Positions 8,612-17,438 of a stretch of 64,000 nucleotides of DNA are shown one piece after another (position 1 is the first letter of the stretch; every line of letters starts with the position of its first letter). The notes under the pieces were generated by a model. The model was not told where the DNA came from and searched no databases. It saw nothing but the letters and a program-made list of their open reading frames with translations. Source of the DNA: Pseudomonas lurida (lineage in GTDB: Bacteria > Pseudomonadota > Gammaproteobacteria > Pseudomonadales > Pseudomonadaceae); NCBI RefSeq assembly GCF_013522705.1, contig NZ_JAAMRE010000001.1:62001-126000 (forward strand). Direction: 5' to 3'. The position numbers and the translations under genes were made by a program.

Positions 8612-9118
8612 CTAATCGTCCAAACCGGGAAAACGGCCGGCGATGGCGTCTGCGGTCAATACCGGCACGCAATCCTCGGCGCTGTTGAACATGCGCAGCG
8701 CCACGGCATGGGGATGCTCACCGAAGTCCAGCCAGTGCGCTGTGTCGGCCGGCACGATCAGTAGATCGTTTTTCTCGCAGCGCACGATGTAAACGTCCTC
8801 GCCCATGTGCAGGCCGAAGAGTCCTTGGCCGGCGATGAAAAAATAGCCGTGGGTGTCTCGGCAACGCTGTTCGGCGCGTGCCGGGAAAGGGTGTGTGATG
8901 TTGAGTACCTCGACGTTGCTGTAGCCCAGGTCATTGATCGGTGCGCGATAGGCCTCGATCATCACGGCGTCGCTGGCGCCCTTCTCGATCGGGCCGGGTT
9001 GCCAGCGCTCGAACCGTACACCGTGCTCGGCCAGGGTGCTGGCGATATCTTCGACATGGGTCAGGACCTTGTTCGGCGTATCCGGTGCAGCGACGTGGTA
9101 GACGGCGACATAGCTCAT
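8612..9118 (-). CDS. acireductone dioxygenase-like cupin with altered metal site
   Basis: The 168-residue cupin resembles acireductone dioxygenase (ARD/MtnD) along its C-terminal half: GLFGLHMGEDVYIVRCEKND, LLIVPADTAHWLDFG and FNSAEDCVP. True ARD binds Fe/Ni through H-x-H-x3-E and a distant His. Aligning on the GRGLF turn puts Gln, Cys and His at the first three ligand positions here, and only the His of the HW pair is kept. It may therefore bind a different metal or catalyse something else. It overlaps the MFS gene by four bases (ATGA), so the two are translationally coupled within an aroC-MFS-cupin operon. Confidence 0.75.
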   Translation of the reverse strand: MSYVAVYHVAAPDTPNKVLTHVEDIASTLAEHGVRFERWQPGPIEKGASDAVMIEAYRAPINDLGYSNVEVLNITHPFPARAEQRCRDTHGYFFIAGQGLFGLHMGEDVYIVRCEKNDLLIVPADTAHWLDFGEHPHAVALRMFNSAEDCVPVLTADAIAGRFPGLDD

Positions 9119-10275
9119 TGAGGGGTTCCTTGGTTCTGCTCGTGCAATCGAAAGCCGATGATAACGGCCGCGGCCAGGGCGGCGACGCTGGCAAGACTAA
9201 AGGTGAAGGTCGGGCCCAACAGGTTCCAGCTGTAACCGGCATACAGCGCGCCCAAGGCACCGCCGGTGCCGGACAACGCAGCGTACAGCGCCTGGCCCTG
9301 GCCCTGTTGTCTGGCGCCGAAGCTGCGCTGCACGAAGGCAATCGCGGCGGCATGGAAACTGCCGAAGGTCGCGGCGTGCATCACCTGCGCCAGCAGCAAC
9401 ACCCAGAAGAATTCGGCAAAGCTGCCCAACAGTAACCAGCGCAGCGCCGCCAGCACAAAGCTGGCCAGCAGCACCCGGCGCAGCGAAAAACGCGTGAGGA
9501 TACGGCTCATGCCGAGGAACATCAGCACTTCGGCCACCACCCCCAGCGCCCATAGCAACCCGATCACCCCACGACTGTAGCCCAGGTGCTCGAGGTGCAA
9601 GGTCAGAAATGTGTAATACGGGCCGTGGCTCATCTGCATCAGCGCCACGCACAGGTAAAACGCCAGCACGCCGGGGCTGCGCAGTTGCTTGAGGAAACCA
9701 TCCCCGGCCAGGCGATTGCCGTGGCTGGCCGGTTGCGCATTTGGCACCCACAGGCTGGCGCCGATAATCCCGGCCATGATCACCACGACCACCACCGGGT
9801 AAATGTCCAGGCTCAGCCAATCGAACAGGCGGCCCATGATGACCACGGTGAGGATAAAACCGATGGAGCCCCACAGGCGGATCTGGCTGTAGCGTGAAGT
9901 CTGTGTTTGCAGGTGAGCCAGGGTAATGACTTCAAACTGCGGCAACACCGCGTGCCAGAAGAACGCATGCAGCGCCATCACCAGCGCCAGCCAGGCGTAG
10001 CTGTGGCTGACGAAAATCAGCGAAAAACTCAGCAACGTACACACCGCGCCAAACCGCACGATGGCCAGGCGACGACCGGTGTGGTCCCCCAGCCAGCCCC
10101 ACAGGTTCGGGGCCACGCAGCGCATCAGCATGGGGATGGCCACCAGCTCGCCGATACGCGCGCTGGAGAACCCCAGGTGATCGAAGTACAGCGCCAGGAA
10201 CGGTGCCGTCGCCCCCAGCAGGGCGAAGTAGAACAGATAGAAACTGGAGAGGCGCCAATACGGAAGGGCTGTCAC
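9115..10275 (-). CDS. MFS transporter, phenylpropionate-permease-like
   Basis: The 386-residue protein has twelve predicted membrane helices. It starts YWRLSSFYLFYFALLGATAP, the N-terminal pattern of the MFS_1-like/HcaT (3-phenylpropionate permease) branch, and has the loop WGWLGDHTGRRLAI between helices 2 and 3 (the G-x3-D-x2-G-R-R motif). The substrate is unknown. It begins ten bases after the aroC stop and overlaps the cupin gene, so expression probably follows aroC. As I recall, P. aeruginosa also has an MFS gene next to aroC, so the arrangement is old. Confidence 0.87.
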   Translation of the reverse strand: MTALPYWRLSSFYLFYFALLGATAPFLALYFDHLGFSSARIGELVAIPMLMRCVAPNLWGWLGDHTGRRLAIVRFGAVCTLLSFSLIFVSHSYAWLALVMALHAFFWHAVLPQFEVITLAHLQTQTSRYSQIRLWGSIGFILTVVIMGRLFDWLSLDIYPVVVVVIMAGIIGASLWVPNAQPASHGNRLAGDGFLKQLRSPGVLAFYLCVALMQMSHGPYYTFLTLHLEHLGYSRGVIGLLWALGVVAEVLMFLGMSRILTRFSLRRVLLASFVLAALRWLLLGSFAEFFWVLLLAQVMHAATFGSFHAAAIAFVQRSFGARQQGQGQALYAALSGTGGALGALYAGYSWNLLGPTFTFSLASVAALAAAVIIGFRLHEQNQGTPQ

Positions 10276-10285
10276 AACCAGCCCG

Positions 10286-11377
10286 TCACAGCTGGCCCAG
10301 CACCGGTGTACTCACACGCACATCGGCGTTTTGCCCGCGATTGCGCAGCAGATGGTCCATCAGCACGATGGCCATCATTGCTTCGGCGATCGGCGTGGCG
10401 CGGATGCCGACGCAGGGATCGTGACGACCCTTGGTGATCACGTCCACCGGGTTGCCGTGCACGTCGATCGAGCGGCCCGGGGTGGTGATGCTCGACGTGG
10501 CTTTGAGTGCCAGGTGCGCAACGATGGGCTGGCCGGAAGAAATACCACCGAGGATGCCGCCCGCGTTGTTGCTGAGGAAACCTTGCGGCGTCAGCTCATC
10601 GCGATGCTCGGTGCCGCGCTGGGCAACACAGGCGAAACCGGCGCCGATCTCCACGCCCTTGACCGCATTGATGCTCATCAGCGCGTGGGCCAGTTCGGCG
10701 TCGAGACGGTCGAAAATCGGCTCGCCGAGGCCCGGCTTGACGCCTTCGGCGACCACGGTGATCTTGGCGCCGACCGAATCCTGGTCACGGCGCAGCTGGT
10801 CCATGTAGGCCTCCAGCTCCGGCACCTTGTCCGGGTCGGGGCAGAAAAACGCGTTGTCTTGCACGCTGTCCCAGGTCTTGAACGGGATTTCAATCGGGCC
10901 AAGCTGGCTCATGTAGCCACGGATCAGGATGCCCTGGGTTGCCAGGTATTTCTTGGCAATAGCCCCGGCGGCCACGCGCATGGCAGTTTCCCGCGCCGAA
11001 CTGCGGCCGCCGCCACGGTAGTCGCGCTCACCGTATTTGTGGTGGTAGGTGTAGTCGGCGTGGGCCGGGCGGAACAGGTCCTTGATCGCCGAATAGTCCT
11101 TGGACTTCTGATCGGTATTGCGAATCAGCAGGCCGATGGCGCAGCCGGTGGTGCGGCCTTCGAACACGCCGGAGAGGATCTCGACTTCGTCGGGCTCCTG
11201 GCGCTGGGTGGTGTGGCGGCTGGTGCCGGGCTTGCGGCGGTCGAGGTCACGCTGCAGGTCGTCCAGGCTCAACTCAAGGCCGGGCGGGCAGCCGTCGACA
11301 ATGGCGACCAACGCCGGGCCATGGCTTTCGCCCGCGGTGGTGACAGTGAACAGCTTGCCGAAGGTATTGCCGGACAT
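10286..11377 (-). CDS. aroC: chorismate synthase
   Basis: The 363-residue enzyme is full length and carries the family signatures [18 protein letters not shown] near the N-terminus, [18 protein letters not shown] in the middle (flavin and phosphate binding) and [18 protein letters not shown] near the C-terminus. It converts 5-enolpyruvylshikimate-3-phosphate to chorismate using reduced FMN, the last common step to aromatic amino acids, folate and, here, siderophore precursors. It leads an operon with the MFS and cupin genes downstream. Confidence 0.98.
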   Translation of the reverse strand: MSGNTFGKLFTVTTAGESHGPALVAIVDGCPPGLELSLDDLQRDLDRRKPGTSRHTTQRQEPDEVEILSGVFEGRTTGCAIGLLIRNTDQKSKDYSAIKDLFRPAHADYTYHHKYGERDYRGGGRSSARETAMRVAAGAIAKKYLATQGILIRGYMSQLGPIEIPFKTWDSVQDNAFFCPDPDKVPELEAYMDQLRRDQDSVGAKITVVAEGVKPGLGEPIFDRLDAELAHALMSINAVKGVEIGAGFACVAQRGTEHRDELTPQGFLSNNAGGILGGISSGQPIVAHLALKATSSITTPGRSIDVHGNPVDVITKGRHDPCVGIRATPIAEAMMAIVLMDHLLRNRGQNADVRVSTPVLGQL

Positions 11378-11519
11378 GCAGGGCGCTCCGTGAAATCAGT
11401 TGTAATCACTCAGGGGTGATAACCAAGCGCGCCAGTATACGCGGGCCCACCGACTAGTTCATCCTCGAAACCTTACCGGTCGGCATGGGTCCAACCGGCA
11501 CCTCCCTGATGATGGCGCG

Positions 11520-12482
11520 ATGATGCTGCGAGTTTTGCTGTTCACCCTCACCCTCTTGACCACCCTGGCTCACGCCGCCTCCCCCGTTGTACTGCAACGG
11601 CCTATCAGCCTCGATACGGGCAATGGCGAGTTGTTCGGCTCGCTGCTGCTGCCGCAGTCGGACCGCCCGGTGCCGGTGGTGTTGATCATTGCCGGTTCCG
11701 GGCCTACCGATCGCAACGGCAACAGCGCCGACGGCGCACGCAACGACAGCCTCAAGCGCCTGGCCTGGGTGCTGGCCCGGCACAACATTGCCAGCGTGCG
11801 CTACGACAAGCGCGGCGTGGCCGCCAGCCTGGCCGCCACCCCGGACGAACGCAACCTGACTCTGGATGCCTATGTCGCCGACGCTGTAGCCTGGGGCAAG
11901 CTGCTCAAGGCCGACAAGCGCATGGGCCCGTTGATCGTGCTGGGTCACAGCGAGGGCGCACTGGTGGCGGCGCTCGCGGCGCCGCAGCTGCAACCGGCTG
12001 GCGTGATTTCCTTATCGGGCAGTGCGCGCCCGGTCGACCAGGTGATCCGCCAGCAACTGGCCGATCACCTGCCCCCTGCGCTGCTGCTGCGCAGCAATGA
12101 GATCCTCGACCACCTCAAGGCCGGCCAGGTGGACGCCGATGTCCCTGCTCCGCTGGAAGGTATTTTCCGACCGAGCGTGCAGCCGTATCTGATCAGCCTG
12201 TTCCGCGCCGACCCGTCGGCCGCGTTCGCCAAGCTGAGCATGCCGGCACTGATTATCCAGGGCACCCACGACATCCAGGTGGGCGTGAGCGACGCACAGC
12301 AACTCAAGCAGGCCAAACCTGACGCGCAATTGGTGGTGATCGACGGCATGAATCATGTGATGCGCATCGTGCCCAAGGAGGTGAAACAGCAGCTGGCATC
12401 CTACAACGACCCGCAACTGCCGCTTGCCGCAGAGCTGGGCAACCGCATAGTGCGCTTTATCGACGGACTTCAAACCCGATAA
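11520..12482 (+). CDS. secreted alpha/beta hydrolase
   Basis: The 320-residue protein has a clear signal peptide (MLRVLLFTLTLLTTLAHA, cleavage after AHA). An alpha/beta-hydrolase domain follows, with the oxyanion region IIAGSGPTDRNGNS, the nucleophile elbow GHSEG (Ser about 144), a catalytic Asp in GTHDIQV and a His near GMNHVM. It is probably periplasmic and an esterase or peptidase; the substrate is unknown. The start could be either of two adjacent ATG codons (11520 or 11523). Neither has a strong ribosome site. Confidence 0.85.
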   Translation: MMLRVLLFTLTLLTTLAHAASPVVLQRPISLDTGNGELFGSLLLPQSDRPVPVVLIIAGSGPTDRNGNSADGARNDSLKRLAWVLARHNIASVRYDKRGVAASLAATPDERNLTLDAYVADAVAWGKLLKADKRMGPLIVLGHSEGALVAALAAPQLQPAGVISLSGSARPVDQVIRQQLADHLPPALLLRSNEILDHLKAGQVDADVPAPLEGIFRPSVQPYLISLFRADPSAAFAKLSMPALIIQGTHDIQVGVSDAQQLKQAKPDAQLVVIDGMNHVMRIVPKEVKQQLASYNDPQLPLAAELGNRIVRFIDGLQTR

Positions 12483-12581
12483 GCGACAAATTGCCTCCAG
12501 TCCTGGCAAATCCGGCCGATAAGCCCAGGGTCGACAGTAAAAAGACTGTCGGCTCGCTGGGCCTGGACAGGATCGCACCGC

Positions 12582-13388
12582 ATGACAACCACTGAAGTAC
12601 TACCCGAACCGACCGCCGACGCCTCGGCCGCGCCACCCGAGGTTGCCGACGCGGCGCCTTTGCCGTGGGCGGATGTTCAAGCCGAACATTTCAAGATGCT
12701 GCGCCTGGCGCCCCTGGCCACCGACCGCGCCACCGGTGCACGGCCGCTGCGGTTCGTGCAGTTCGGCTATGCCGAGCGCAACGACAAGCACCGCAGTTTG
12801 CTGCGCATGGTTATCCAACTGCCCGGCCAGCGCGTGCGCCGTGAGCAGAACCATCTGGATGTGTGGGTCGACCACGATACACATCGCGTGCATTTCGGCC
12901 CCGGCAACAGCCTGGAAATCGAACCGCCCAACCGTGGCATCGGTCGATTCCTGGTGGCCCAGGCTGCGGCGTGGGCGAAAAAGCACGGGGGCCATTACCG
13001 CGTCGACGGCGTCGACCTGGCCAACAAGGACGCCCTCAACGAATCCACACGCCTGCGCCGCGATCACTTCTTGCGCGTCCAGGGCTTCGACGTGGCCTAC
13101 GCCGACGTGCAGCACCTCAAAGGCAATGTGCAACCCGGCAAGGTCAGCGCCGTGCTGGACAGCTGGAACACCGAGAAGGTGCAGTTCGTGGAAATCCTTG
13201 AAGCCGCGCAGATGCTGCAACAGGCGGAGCAGAACCTGCTGGAACAGGAAGTGAAGCTGCGCAAGGAAGAAGAAAAGGTCACCAAGTTCAAACGCGAAGA
13301 CAGCGGCTTGCGCTTTACCATCACCTGCCTGGTGGCGTTTACGGTGTTTCAAGCGGGGTTGTTGATCTGGATTGCCACGCACCGGTAG
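12582..13388 (+). CDS. GNAT-fold-like protein with coiled coil and C-terminal membrane anchor
   Basis: This 268-residue protein of unknown role has four parts. Residues 1-30 are an Ala/Pro-rich acidic tail. Residues 35-180 resemble a GNAT acetyltransferase fold, with EIEPPNRGIGRFLVAQAAAW matching the acetyl-CoA loop (R-G-I-G-R) and helix, and DHFLRVQGFDVAY matching the closing GF-strand. Residues 200-238 are a charged coiled coil. Residues 244-264 form a single membrane helix before a short THR tail. That topology suggests a tail-anchored inner-membrane protein with its domain in the cytoplasm. The GNAT assignment is my inference from motifs only. Confidence 0.7.
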   Translation: MTTTEVLPEPTADASAAPPEVADAAPLPWADVQAEHFKMLRLAPLATDRATGARPLRFVQFGYAERNDKHRSLLRMVIQLPGQRVRREQNHLDVWVDHDTHRVHFGPGNSLEIEPPNRGIGRFLVAQAAAWAKKHGGHYRVDGVDLANKDALNESTRLRRDHFLRVQGFDVAYADVQHLKGNVQPGKVSAVLDSWNTEKVQFVEILEAAQMLQQAEQNLLEQEVKLRKEEEKVTKFKREDSGLRFTITCLVAFTVFQAGLLIWIATHR

Positions 13389-13407
13389 CCGTTTGAAAGG
13401 CGATCCC

Positions 13408-13436
13408 TGTGGGAGGAGGCAAGCCTGCCTCCCACA
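13408..13436. repeat. REP palindrome (GI-like)
   Basis: TGTGGGAGGAGGCAAGCC followed by TGCCTCCCACA forms a palindrome between two convergent genes. It may also serve as the 3' hairpin for both. Confidence 0.75.
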
Positions 13437-13456
13437 TTTTACCTGTGCCCCTGCCG

Positions 13457-14365
13457 TTAAACCTTGGCGGCGAACACCGCTTGATGGGCGCGGCACTGTT
13501 CGGCAGTCAACATGAACACCCCGTGCCCGCCGCGCTGGAACTCCAGCCACGCAAAGTCCACTTGCGGGTACAGCGCTTGGACATGCACCTGGCTGTTGCC
13601 CACTTCGACGATCAGCAAACCTTTTTCGGTCAGGTGGTCCGCCGCTTCGGCGAGCATCCGCCGTACCAGGTTCAAGCCGTCATCCCCGCAGGCCAGGCCC
13701 AACTCCGGCTCGTGCTGGTATTCGTCCGGCATGTCGGCAAAATCCTCGGCGTCCACATACGGCGGGTTGGAGACAATCAAGTCAAAGCGCTGCGCCGGCA
13801 GGCCGTCGAAACCGTCGCCCTGCACGGTGTACACACGCTGATCGAGGCCATGACGCTCGATGTTCTGGTTGGCCACTTCCAGGGCTTCAAAGGACAGATC
13901 CCCCAGCACTACTTCGGCATCCGGGAACTCGTACGCACAGGCGATGCCGATGCAACCGGAACCGGTGCACAGGTCGAGGATGCGCGCCGGGGGCTGGGCC
14001 AGCCAGGGTTCGAAGCGGTTTTCGATCAGTTCGCCAATCGGTGAGCGCGGGATCAGCACCCGCTTGTCGACGATAAACGACATGCCGCAGAACCACGCCT
14101 CGCCCAGCAGGTAAGCCGTGGGCACGCGCTCATGGATGCGGCGATGCAGCAGGCGCTGGACGTGAGAGATTTCCTCTTCTTCGAGGTTGCAGTCCAGGTA
14201 GCTGTCGGCCATTTCCCATGGCAGATGCAGGGCGCCGAGCACCAACTGACGGGCTTCATCCCAGGCATTGTCGGTGCCATGGCCAAAAAACAGGTCTTCC
14301 CCATGGAAACGGCTGACAGCCCAACGGATATGGTCGCGCAAGGTGCGCAGGCGGGAAGTGATCAC
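13457..14365 (-). CDS. prmB: ribosomal protein uL3 (L3) glutamine methyltransferase
   Basis: The 302-residue protein has an N-terminal helical domain ([20 protein letters not shown]) and a SAM methyltransferase domain with [16 protein letters not shown] and the catalytic [12 protein letters not shown] (NPPY) motif. This is the PrmB/HemK architecture, and the [13 protein letters not shown] segment is typical of PrmB rather than PrmC. It methylates a glutamine side chain of ribosomal protein L3. I place the start at a GTG (14365), because AGGAG lies nine bases upstream and the product then begins (M)[11 protein letters not shown]. The longer frame to 14512 lacks support. Confidence 0.93.
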   Translation of the reverse strand: MITSRLRTLRDHIRWAVSRFHGEDLFFGHGTDNAWDEARQLVLGALHLPWEMADSYLDCNLEEEEISHVQRLLHRRIHERVPTAYLLGEAWFCGMSFIVDKRVLIPRSPIGELIENRFEPWLAQPPARILDLCTGSGCIGIACAYEFPDAEVVLGDLSFEALEVANQNIERHGLDQRVYTVQGDGFDGLPAQRFDLIVSNPPYVDAEDFADMPDEYQHEPELGLACGDDGLNLVRRMLAEAADHLTEKGLLIVEVGNSQVHVQALYPQVDFAWLEFQRGGHGVFMLTAEQCRAHQAVFAAKV

Positions 14366-14606
14366 GGGGGCAGACTCCTGGAAAAAACGACTGGCGATTC
14401 TAACAGCCTTCGCCTGTACCGACGATGTACGAAAAACCTGGTGCCATACGTCGGATTTCATCCAAATTGCCAGTATTGCCCCAGACGAGTTCGCCTCTTG
14501 ACATGGCTGCACGCCAGCAACGGCGTACCTTACGATGGTAGCGATTCACAGAAGCGCTCAGCCAGTGGACAATGTCGCAAATGCCCCCCTCACAGGAGCC
14601 CCCAGA

Positions 14607-15197
14607 ATGTCCGTTCCAAAGACGATGTTTCAACTCAGCGGTCGTGGTTACGCAGCTGCCAACCTCAGCCATGCGACCCTTGTGATCATCGACGCCCAGA
14701 AGGAGTACCTCAGCGGCCCACTCGCCCTCTCGGGCATGGACGCGGCCGTGGCTAATATCAAGCAACTGGTCGCGGCGGCGCGCGAAGCCGGGCGCCCGAT
14801 CGTGCATGTGCGTCACCTGGGCACCGTGGGCGGCCTGTTCGACCCACAAGGCGAGCGGGGTGAATTCATCCCGGGCCTGGAACCTGCCGCTGACGAAACC
14901 ATCATCGGCAAACTGCTGCCCAGCGCTTTCCATGGCACCGAACTGCTCGACCGACTGCAAAACCTGGGTTCCCTGGACCTGATCGTCTGCGGTTTCATGA
15001 GCCATTCCAGCGTCAGCACCACGGTGCGCGCGGCCAAGAACCTGGGGTTTCGCTGCACCCTGGTGGAAGATGCCTGCGCCACCCGCGACCTGCCCTACAA
15101 AGGCGGCGTGCTGGGCGCCGAGCAGGTGCAGCAAACCGAAATGGCGATCATGGCCGACAACTTCGCCACCCTCGCCCTGACCAAAGATCTGATCTGA
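14607..15197 (+). CDS. isochorismatase-fold hydrolase with Ser at the catalytic Cys position
   Basis: The 196-residue protein has the isochorismatase/nicotinamidase fold with catalytic Asp29 (VIIDAQKEY) and Lys102 (IIGKLLPSAF). The nucleophile segment reads VCGFMSHSSVSTTVRAA, so Ser135 stands where cysteine hydrolases have Cys (usual form G-x2-S-H-x-C-V-S-T-T). It may be an isochorismatase-like hydrolase without a thioester mechanism, or inactive. The start at 14607 follows AGGAG at eight bases. It is divergent from prmB. As I recall, an isochorismatase-family gene neighbours prmB in P. aeruginosa too. Confidence 0.85.
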   Translation: MSVPKTMFQLSGRGYAAANLSHATLVIIDAQKEYLSGPLALSGMDAAVANIKQLVAAAREAGRPIVHVRHLGTVGGLFDPQGERGEFIPGLEPAADETIIGKLLPSAFHGTELLDRLQNLGSLDLIVCGFMSHSSVSTTVRAAKNLGFRCTLVEDACATRDLPYKGGVLGAEQVQQTEMAIMADNFATLALTKDLI

Positions 15198-15210
15198 TCT
15201 GATCGCTGCC

Positions 15211-15241
15211 GGGATGAGCGGGTTTATTCCCCCGCTCATCC
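15211..15241. terminator. hairpin after isochorismatase-fold gene
   Basis: An 11-bp perfect stem (GGATGAGCGGG and its complement) with a short T-rich loop lies just downstream of the gene. No U-tract follows, so it may work as a 3' stabiliser or a weak terminator. A short GATCT tandem (15185-15201) precedes it. Confidence 0.5.
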
Positions 15242-15335
15242 GCCACGCCCTTTCATTTGGCGCATTTACCCCTCCCGCCGGAACAACCTGGGTATCTTCC
15301 GGTCGAAGGGCCGATACCCTGGAGGAAAGGTCGGG

Positions 15336-15656
15336 ATGAAGATATCCGATGGTTTTGACGCTCGTCGCTTACGCCCCAAGGGCCCGAGCAATTGGCGTCT
15401 GCGCCTGGTGGCCGGCATTGCCGCGTTGCTGGCGATTGTAGGTGTGCTGTTGGCGGGCGCTGGTGGCGCCGGTCTGTTTGGCCATTCGCCGGCCCTGGGC
15501 GAATTGAATGCCAGCCCGGGCGGTTCGGCCCTGCTGCTGGGCATTGGCCTGCTGGTGCTGTGGCTGGGCGTGTGGTTGTGGCGCCGCAGCCGACGCCGCA
15601 TGCGGCAGCCGCTGTCATTGAACATTGCCTCGCACTTGATGAAGAAGCACGACTAG
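15336..15656 (+). CDS. small two-helix membrane protein
   Basis: The 106-residue protein has a polar N-terminus (MKISDGFDARRLRPKGPSNW) and a hydrophobic helix at about residues 25-45 (LVAGIAALLAIVGVLLAGAG). A periplasmic loop precedes a second helix at 65-82 (LLLGIGLLVLWLGVWLW), followed by an arginine-rich tail (RRSRRRMRQ). Positive residues at both ends place both termini in the cytoplasm. No family is recognised. The ATG follows GGAGGAAAGGTCGGG. It lies between the isochorismatase-fold and Smr genes on the same strand. Confidence 0.75.
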   Translation: MKISDGFDARRLRPKGPSNWRLRLVAGIAALLAIVGVLLAGAGGAGLFGHSPALGELNASPGGSALLLGIGLLVLWLGVWLWRRSRRRMRQPLSLNIASHLMKKHD

Positions 15657-15730
15657 TGGCGCTTGGATAGCGTTTCCTGCGCCCGGCCGCCGCGATTTAG
15701 GTAAACTGCCCGCCCTTCGCGGAGGCTGAC

Positions 15731-16288
15731 ATGCAAGACGACGATTTTTCCCTGTTCAAAAACGAGCTGCGCGGCGTCAAGCCGATCAAACACGATCGTG
15801 CCGACACCGGTAAACCCAAGGCCGACCGCGCGCAGATCGCCACACTGCGCCAGGCCGCGACCGTGCGCACCGACGCCACCACGGTGGATGGCCTGTCGGA
15901 CCAGTTCGTGATCGACGTCGGCCCCGAAGACGAGTTGATGTGGGCCCGCGACGGCGTGCAGGAAAGCCAGATGCGCAAGCTCAAGGCCGGCCAGATCCCG
16001 TTCGAAGGCAGCCTGGACCTGCACGGAATGACCGTGGAAAAAGCCCGGGAAACCCTGTGGGCCTTTCTCGCCGAAGCGACCAAGTTCGAAATCCGCTGCG
16101 TGCGCGTCACCCACGGCAAGGCCGTGCGGCTGGACGGCAAGCGGCCGATGATCAAGAGCCACGTCAACACCTGGCTGCGCCAGCATGCCCAGGTACTCGG
16201 CTTTACCTCGTGCCAGGCCCGCCACGGCGGCGCGGGGGCGGTGTATGTGATGCTCAAGCGGACCATGATGGAAGGGCGCGACGAGTAG
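15731..16288 (+). CDS. Smr domain protein
   Basis: The 185-residue protein has a C-terminal Smr (small MutS-related) domain, with the LDLHGMTVEKARETLWAFL start, VTHGKAVR (H-G-K/R) and ARHGGAGAVYVMLKR end motifs. It represents the stand-alone YfcN/SmrB-like form. SmrB in E. coli is an endonuclease that cleaves mRNA at collided ribosomes; the DLHG and HGK motifs needed for this are present. The N-terminal 90 residues are polar and probably mediate ribosome contact. The start follows GGAGGCTGAC. A terminator lies 13 bases after the stop. Confidence 0.9.
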   Translation: MQDDDFSLFKNELRGVKPIKHDRADTGKPKADRAQIATLRQAATVRTDATTVDGLSDQFVIDVGPEDELMWARDGVQESQMRKLKAGQIPFEGSLDLHGMTVEKARETLWAFLAEATKFEIRCVRVTHGKAVRLDGKRPMIKSHVNTWLRQHAQVLGFTSCQARHGGAGAVYVMLKRTMMEGRDE

Positions 16289-16300
16289 GCAATTCAACAA

Positions 16301-16327
16301 AAAGCCCAGCGGATTGGCTGGGCTTTA
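16301..16327. terminator. intrinsic terminator
   Basis: AAAAGCCCAGC-ggattg-GCTGGGCTTT lies just past the Smr gene. The A and T flanks make it usable from the convergent toxin-module side as well. Confidence 0.88.
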
Positions 16328-16345
16328 AAGGAGCCTCTCAGAGGT

Positions 16346-16531
16346 TCAACTGTCGAAAAGCTCTCTTGCTTTCTTCTCCCTCGCCTGCGAGATCATTGCT
16401 TTTTGCAGGGTTATCGCAGTATTGGCGACACAACGGTATACCGCACGCCTCTCCTCCACCGAACCACTTCGAAAAAAATCCGACATCGTGGTGGAAGACG
16501 TCCCTATGACTTCTGTGGCTTCACCTTTCAT
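16346..16531 (-). CDS. 61-aa protein downstream of zeta toxin, possible partner
   Basis: The small, charged protein begins MKGEATEVIGTSSTTMSDFF and ends in a helical AMISQAREKKARELFDS segment. It is encoded directly downstream of the zeta-type toxin and overlaps it by four bases (ATGA), so the two are translationally coupled. That makes it a candidate antitoxin or accessory protein, although epsilon/PezA antitoxins normally precede their toxin. I do not recognise a family. Base composition is AT-richer than the flanking housekeeping genes. Confidence 0.6.
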   Translation of the reverse strand: MKGEATEVIGTSSTTMSDFFRSGSVEERRAVYRCVANTAITLQKAMISQAREKKARELFDS

Positions 16532-17259
16532 AAGGCTACTCCGGTCAAAATTTGCTCAAGTTGGTCTGGATGGTAGGGCTGCCTGACCAGTTCGTCAATT
16601 TCCTCGGCCGATAGATCGATGCCAATTTCCGCCTGACTTCCATCGGTATCCTTAATAAGAACATCGACTTGCAGATGCCCCCGAAACTCTCGCTTCAATC
16701 CGCATACCGTCGTCTTTGAGGCATAAAATTGGCGGATAAATTCCTTACACGGAATGTTCCGACCTTCTACCGCCTCGCGGGCCAGCACAAACTCCCAGGC
16801 AAGTTCAGGTTTTTGATAAACGTAAATGATTTGTGCAGACCTGTTTTCCTTGTCCAGCGCGCGCTGAATGTTTTTACGAGCCACTGCGAAATTCGCCAAC
16901 GTCCCGTCCAACAAAAAGGATTGGTTCTGCTGATAAACCAAGTCTATGGTCCGTTCGACCATCAAAGTTACGCCACGTTGAAACAGGCTGGAGTTCGCCC
17001 CGTTGTACTCAGGAAAATAAACCCGAAAATCATCGGGGTCTATTCGCAATGCGCTAGTCCCGCCATCCTCCATCAGACGAATAAAAGATTTAGAGACTTC
17101 TGTCTTCCCCGCCCCCGGAGAGCCGGCCATAAATACCGACACTGGGCAGCGTTCACCCGGGTATTTAGTCAAGCAAGCCAACTCACGCGCGATACGCGTG
17201 CGATTTGCCTTGGCAAAGATCAGCGCACGCTCGGAAACACTACGGTCCTGCAAGGTCAT
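16528..17259 (-). CDS. zeta toxin family kinase
   Basis: The 243-residue protein shows a Walker A motif (FMAGSPGAGKTEVS, residues 43-56), the zeta-type RIDPDDFR motif with the catalytic Asp (72-79), a LLDGT strand (116-120) and a REAVEGRNIP arginine-containing region (161-170) expected to bind the gamma-phosphate. Zeta/PezT kinases phosphorylate UDP-N-acetylglucosamine and block wall synthesis; other members modify different nucleotides. The start at 17259 follows AGGGAGGATCTG, so the longer frame to 17316 is rejected. It is clearly AT-richer than folE and the Smr gene around it, suggesting transfer. Confidence 0.85.
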   Translation of the reverse strand: MTLQDRSVSERALIFAKANRTRIARELACLTKYPGERCPVSVFMAGSPGAGKTEVSKSFIRLMEDGGTSALRIDPDDFRVYFPEYNGANSSLFQRGVTLMVERTIDLVYQQNQSFLLDGTLANFAVARKNIQRALDKENRSAQIIYVYQKPELAWEFVLAREAVEGRNIPCKEFIRQFYASKTTVCGLKREFRGHLQVDVLIKDTDGSQAEIGIDLSAEEIDELVRQPYHPDQLEQILTGVAL

Positions 17260-17438
17260 CAGATCCTCCCTCTGAACGGAGGTCGACTCTAGCACCGACT
17301 TCGCCCAGGAATACAACTGTCCGCCTACCTAGGCTACTATGTGCGCCACGTTACCTGCTGCCGCTGCATACGGGGCAGCGCTCCATCTTGGTACAGGCAT
17401 ACACCGTACCGTCCTGAAACCCATACGGAAACAGTCCT

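Noticed and set aside
15185..15201. A GATCT tandem as the start of a CRISPR-like or satellite array
   Set aside because: Only three short copies, partly within the end of a coding sequence and with no spacers.
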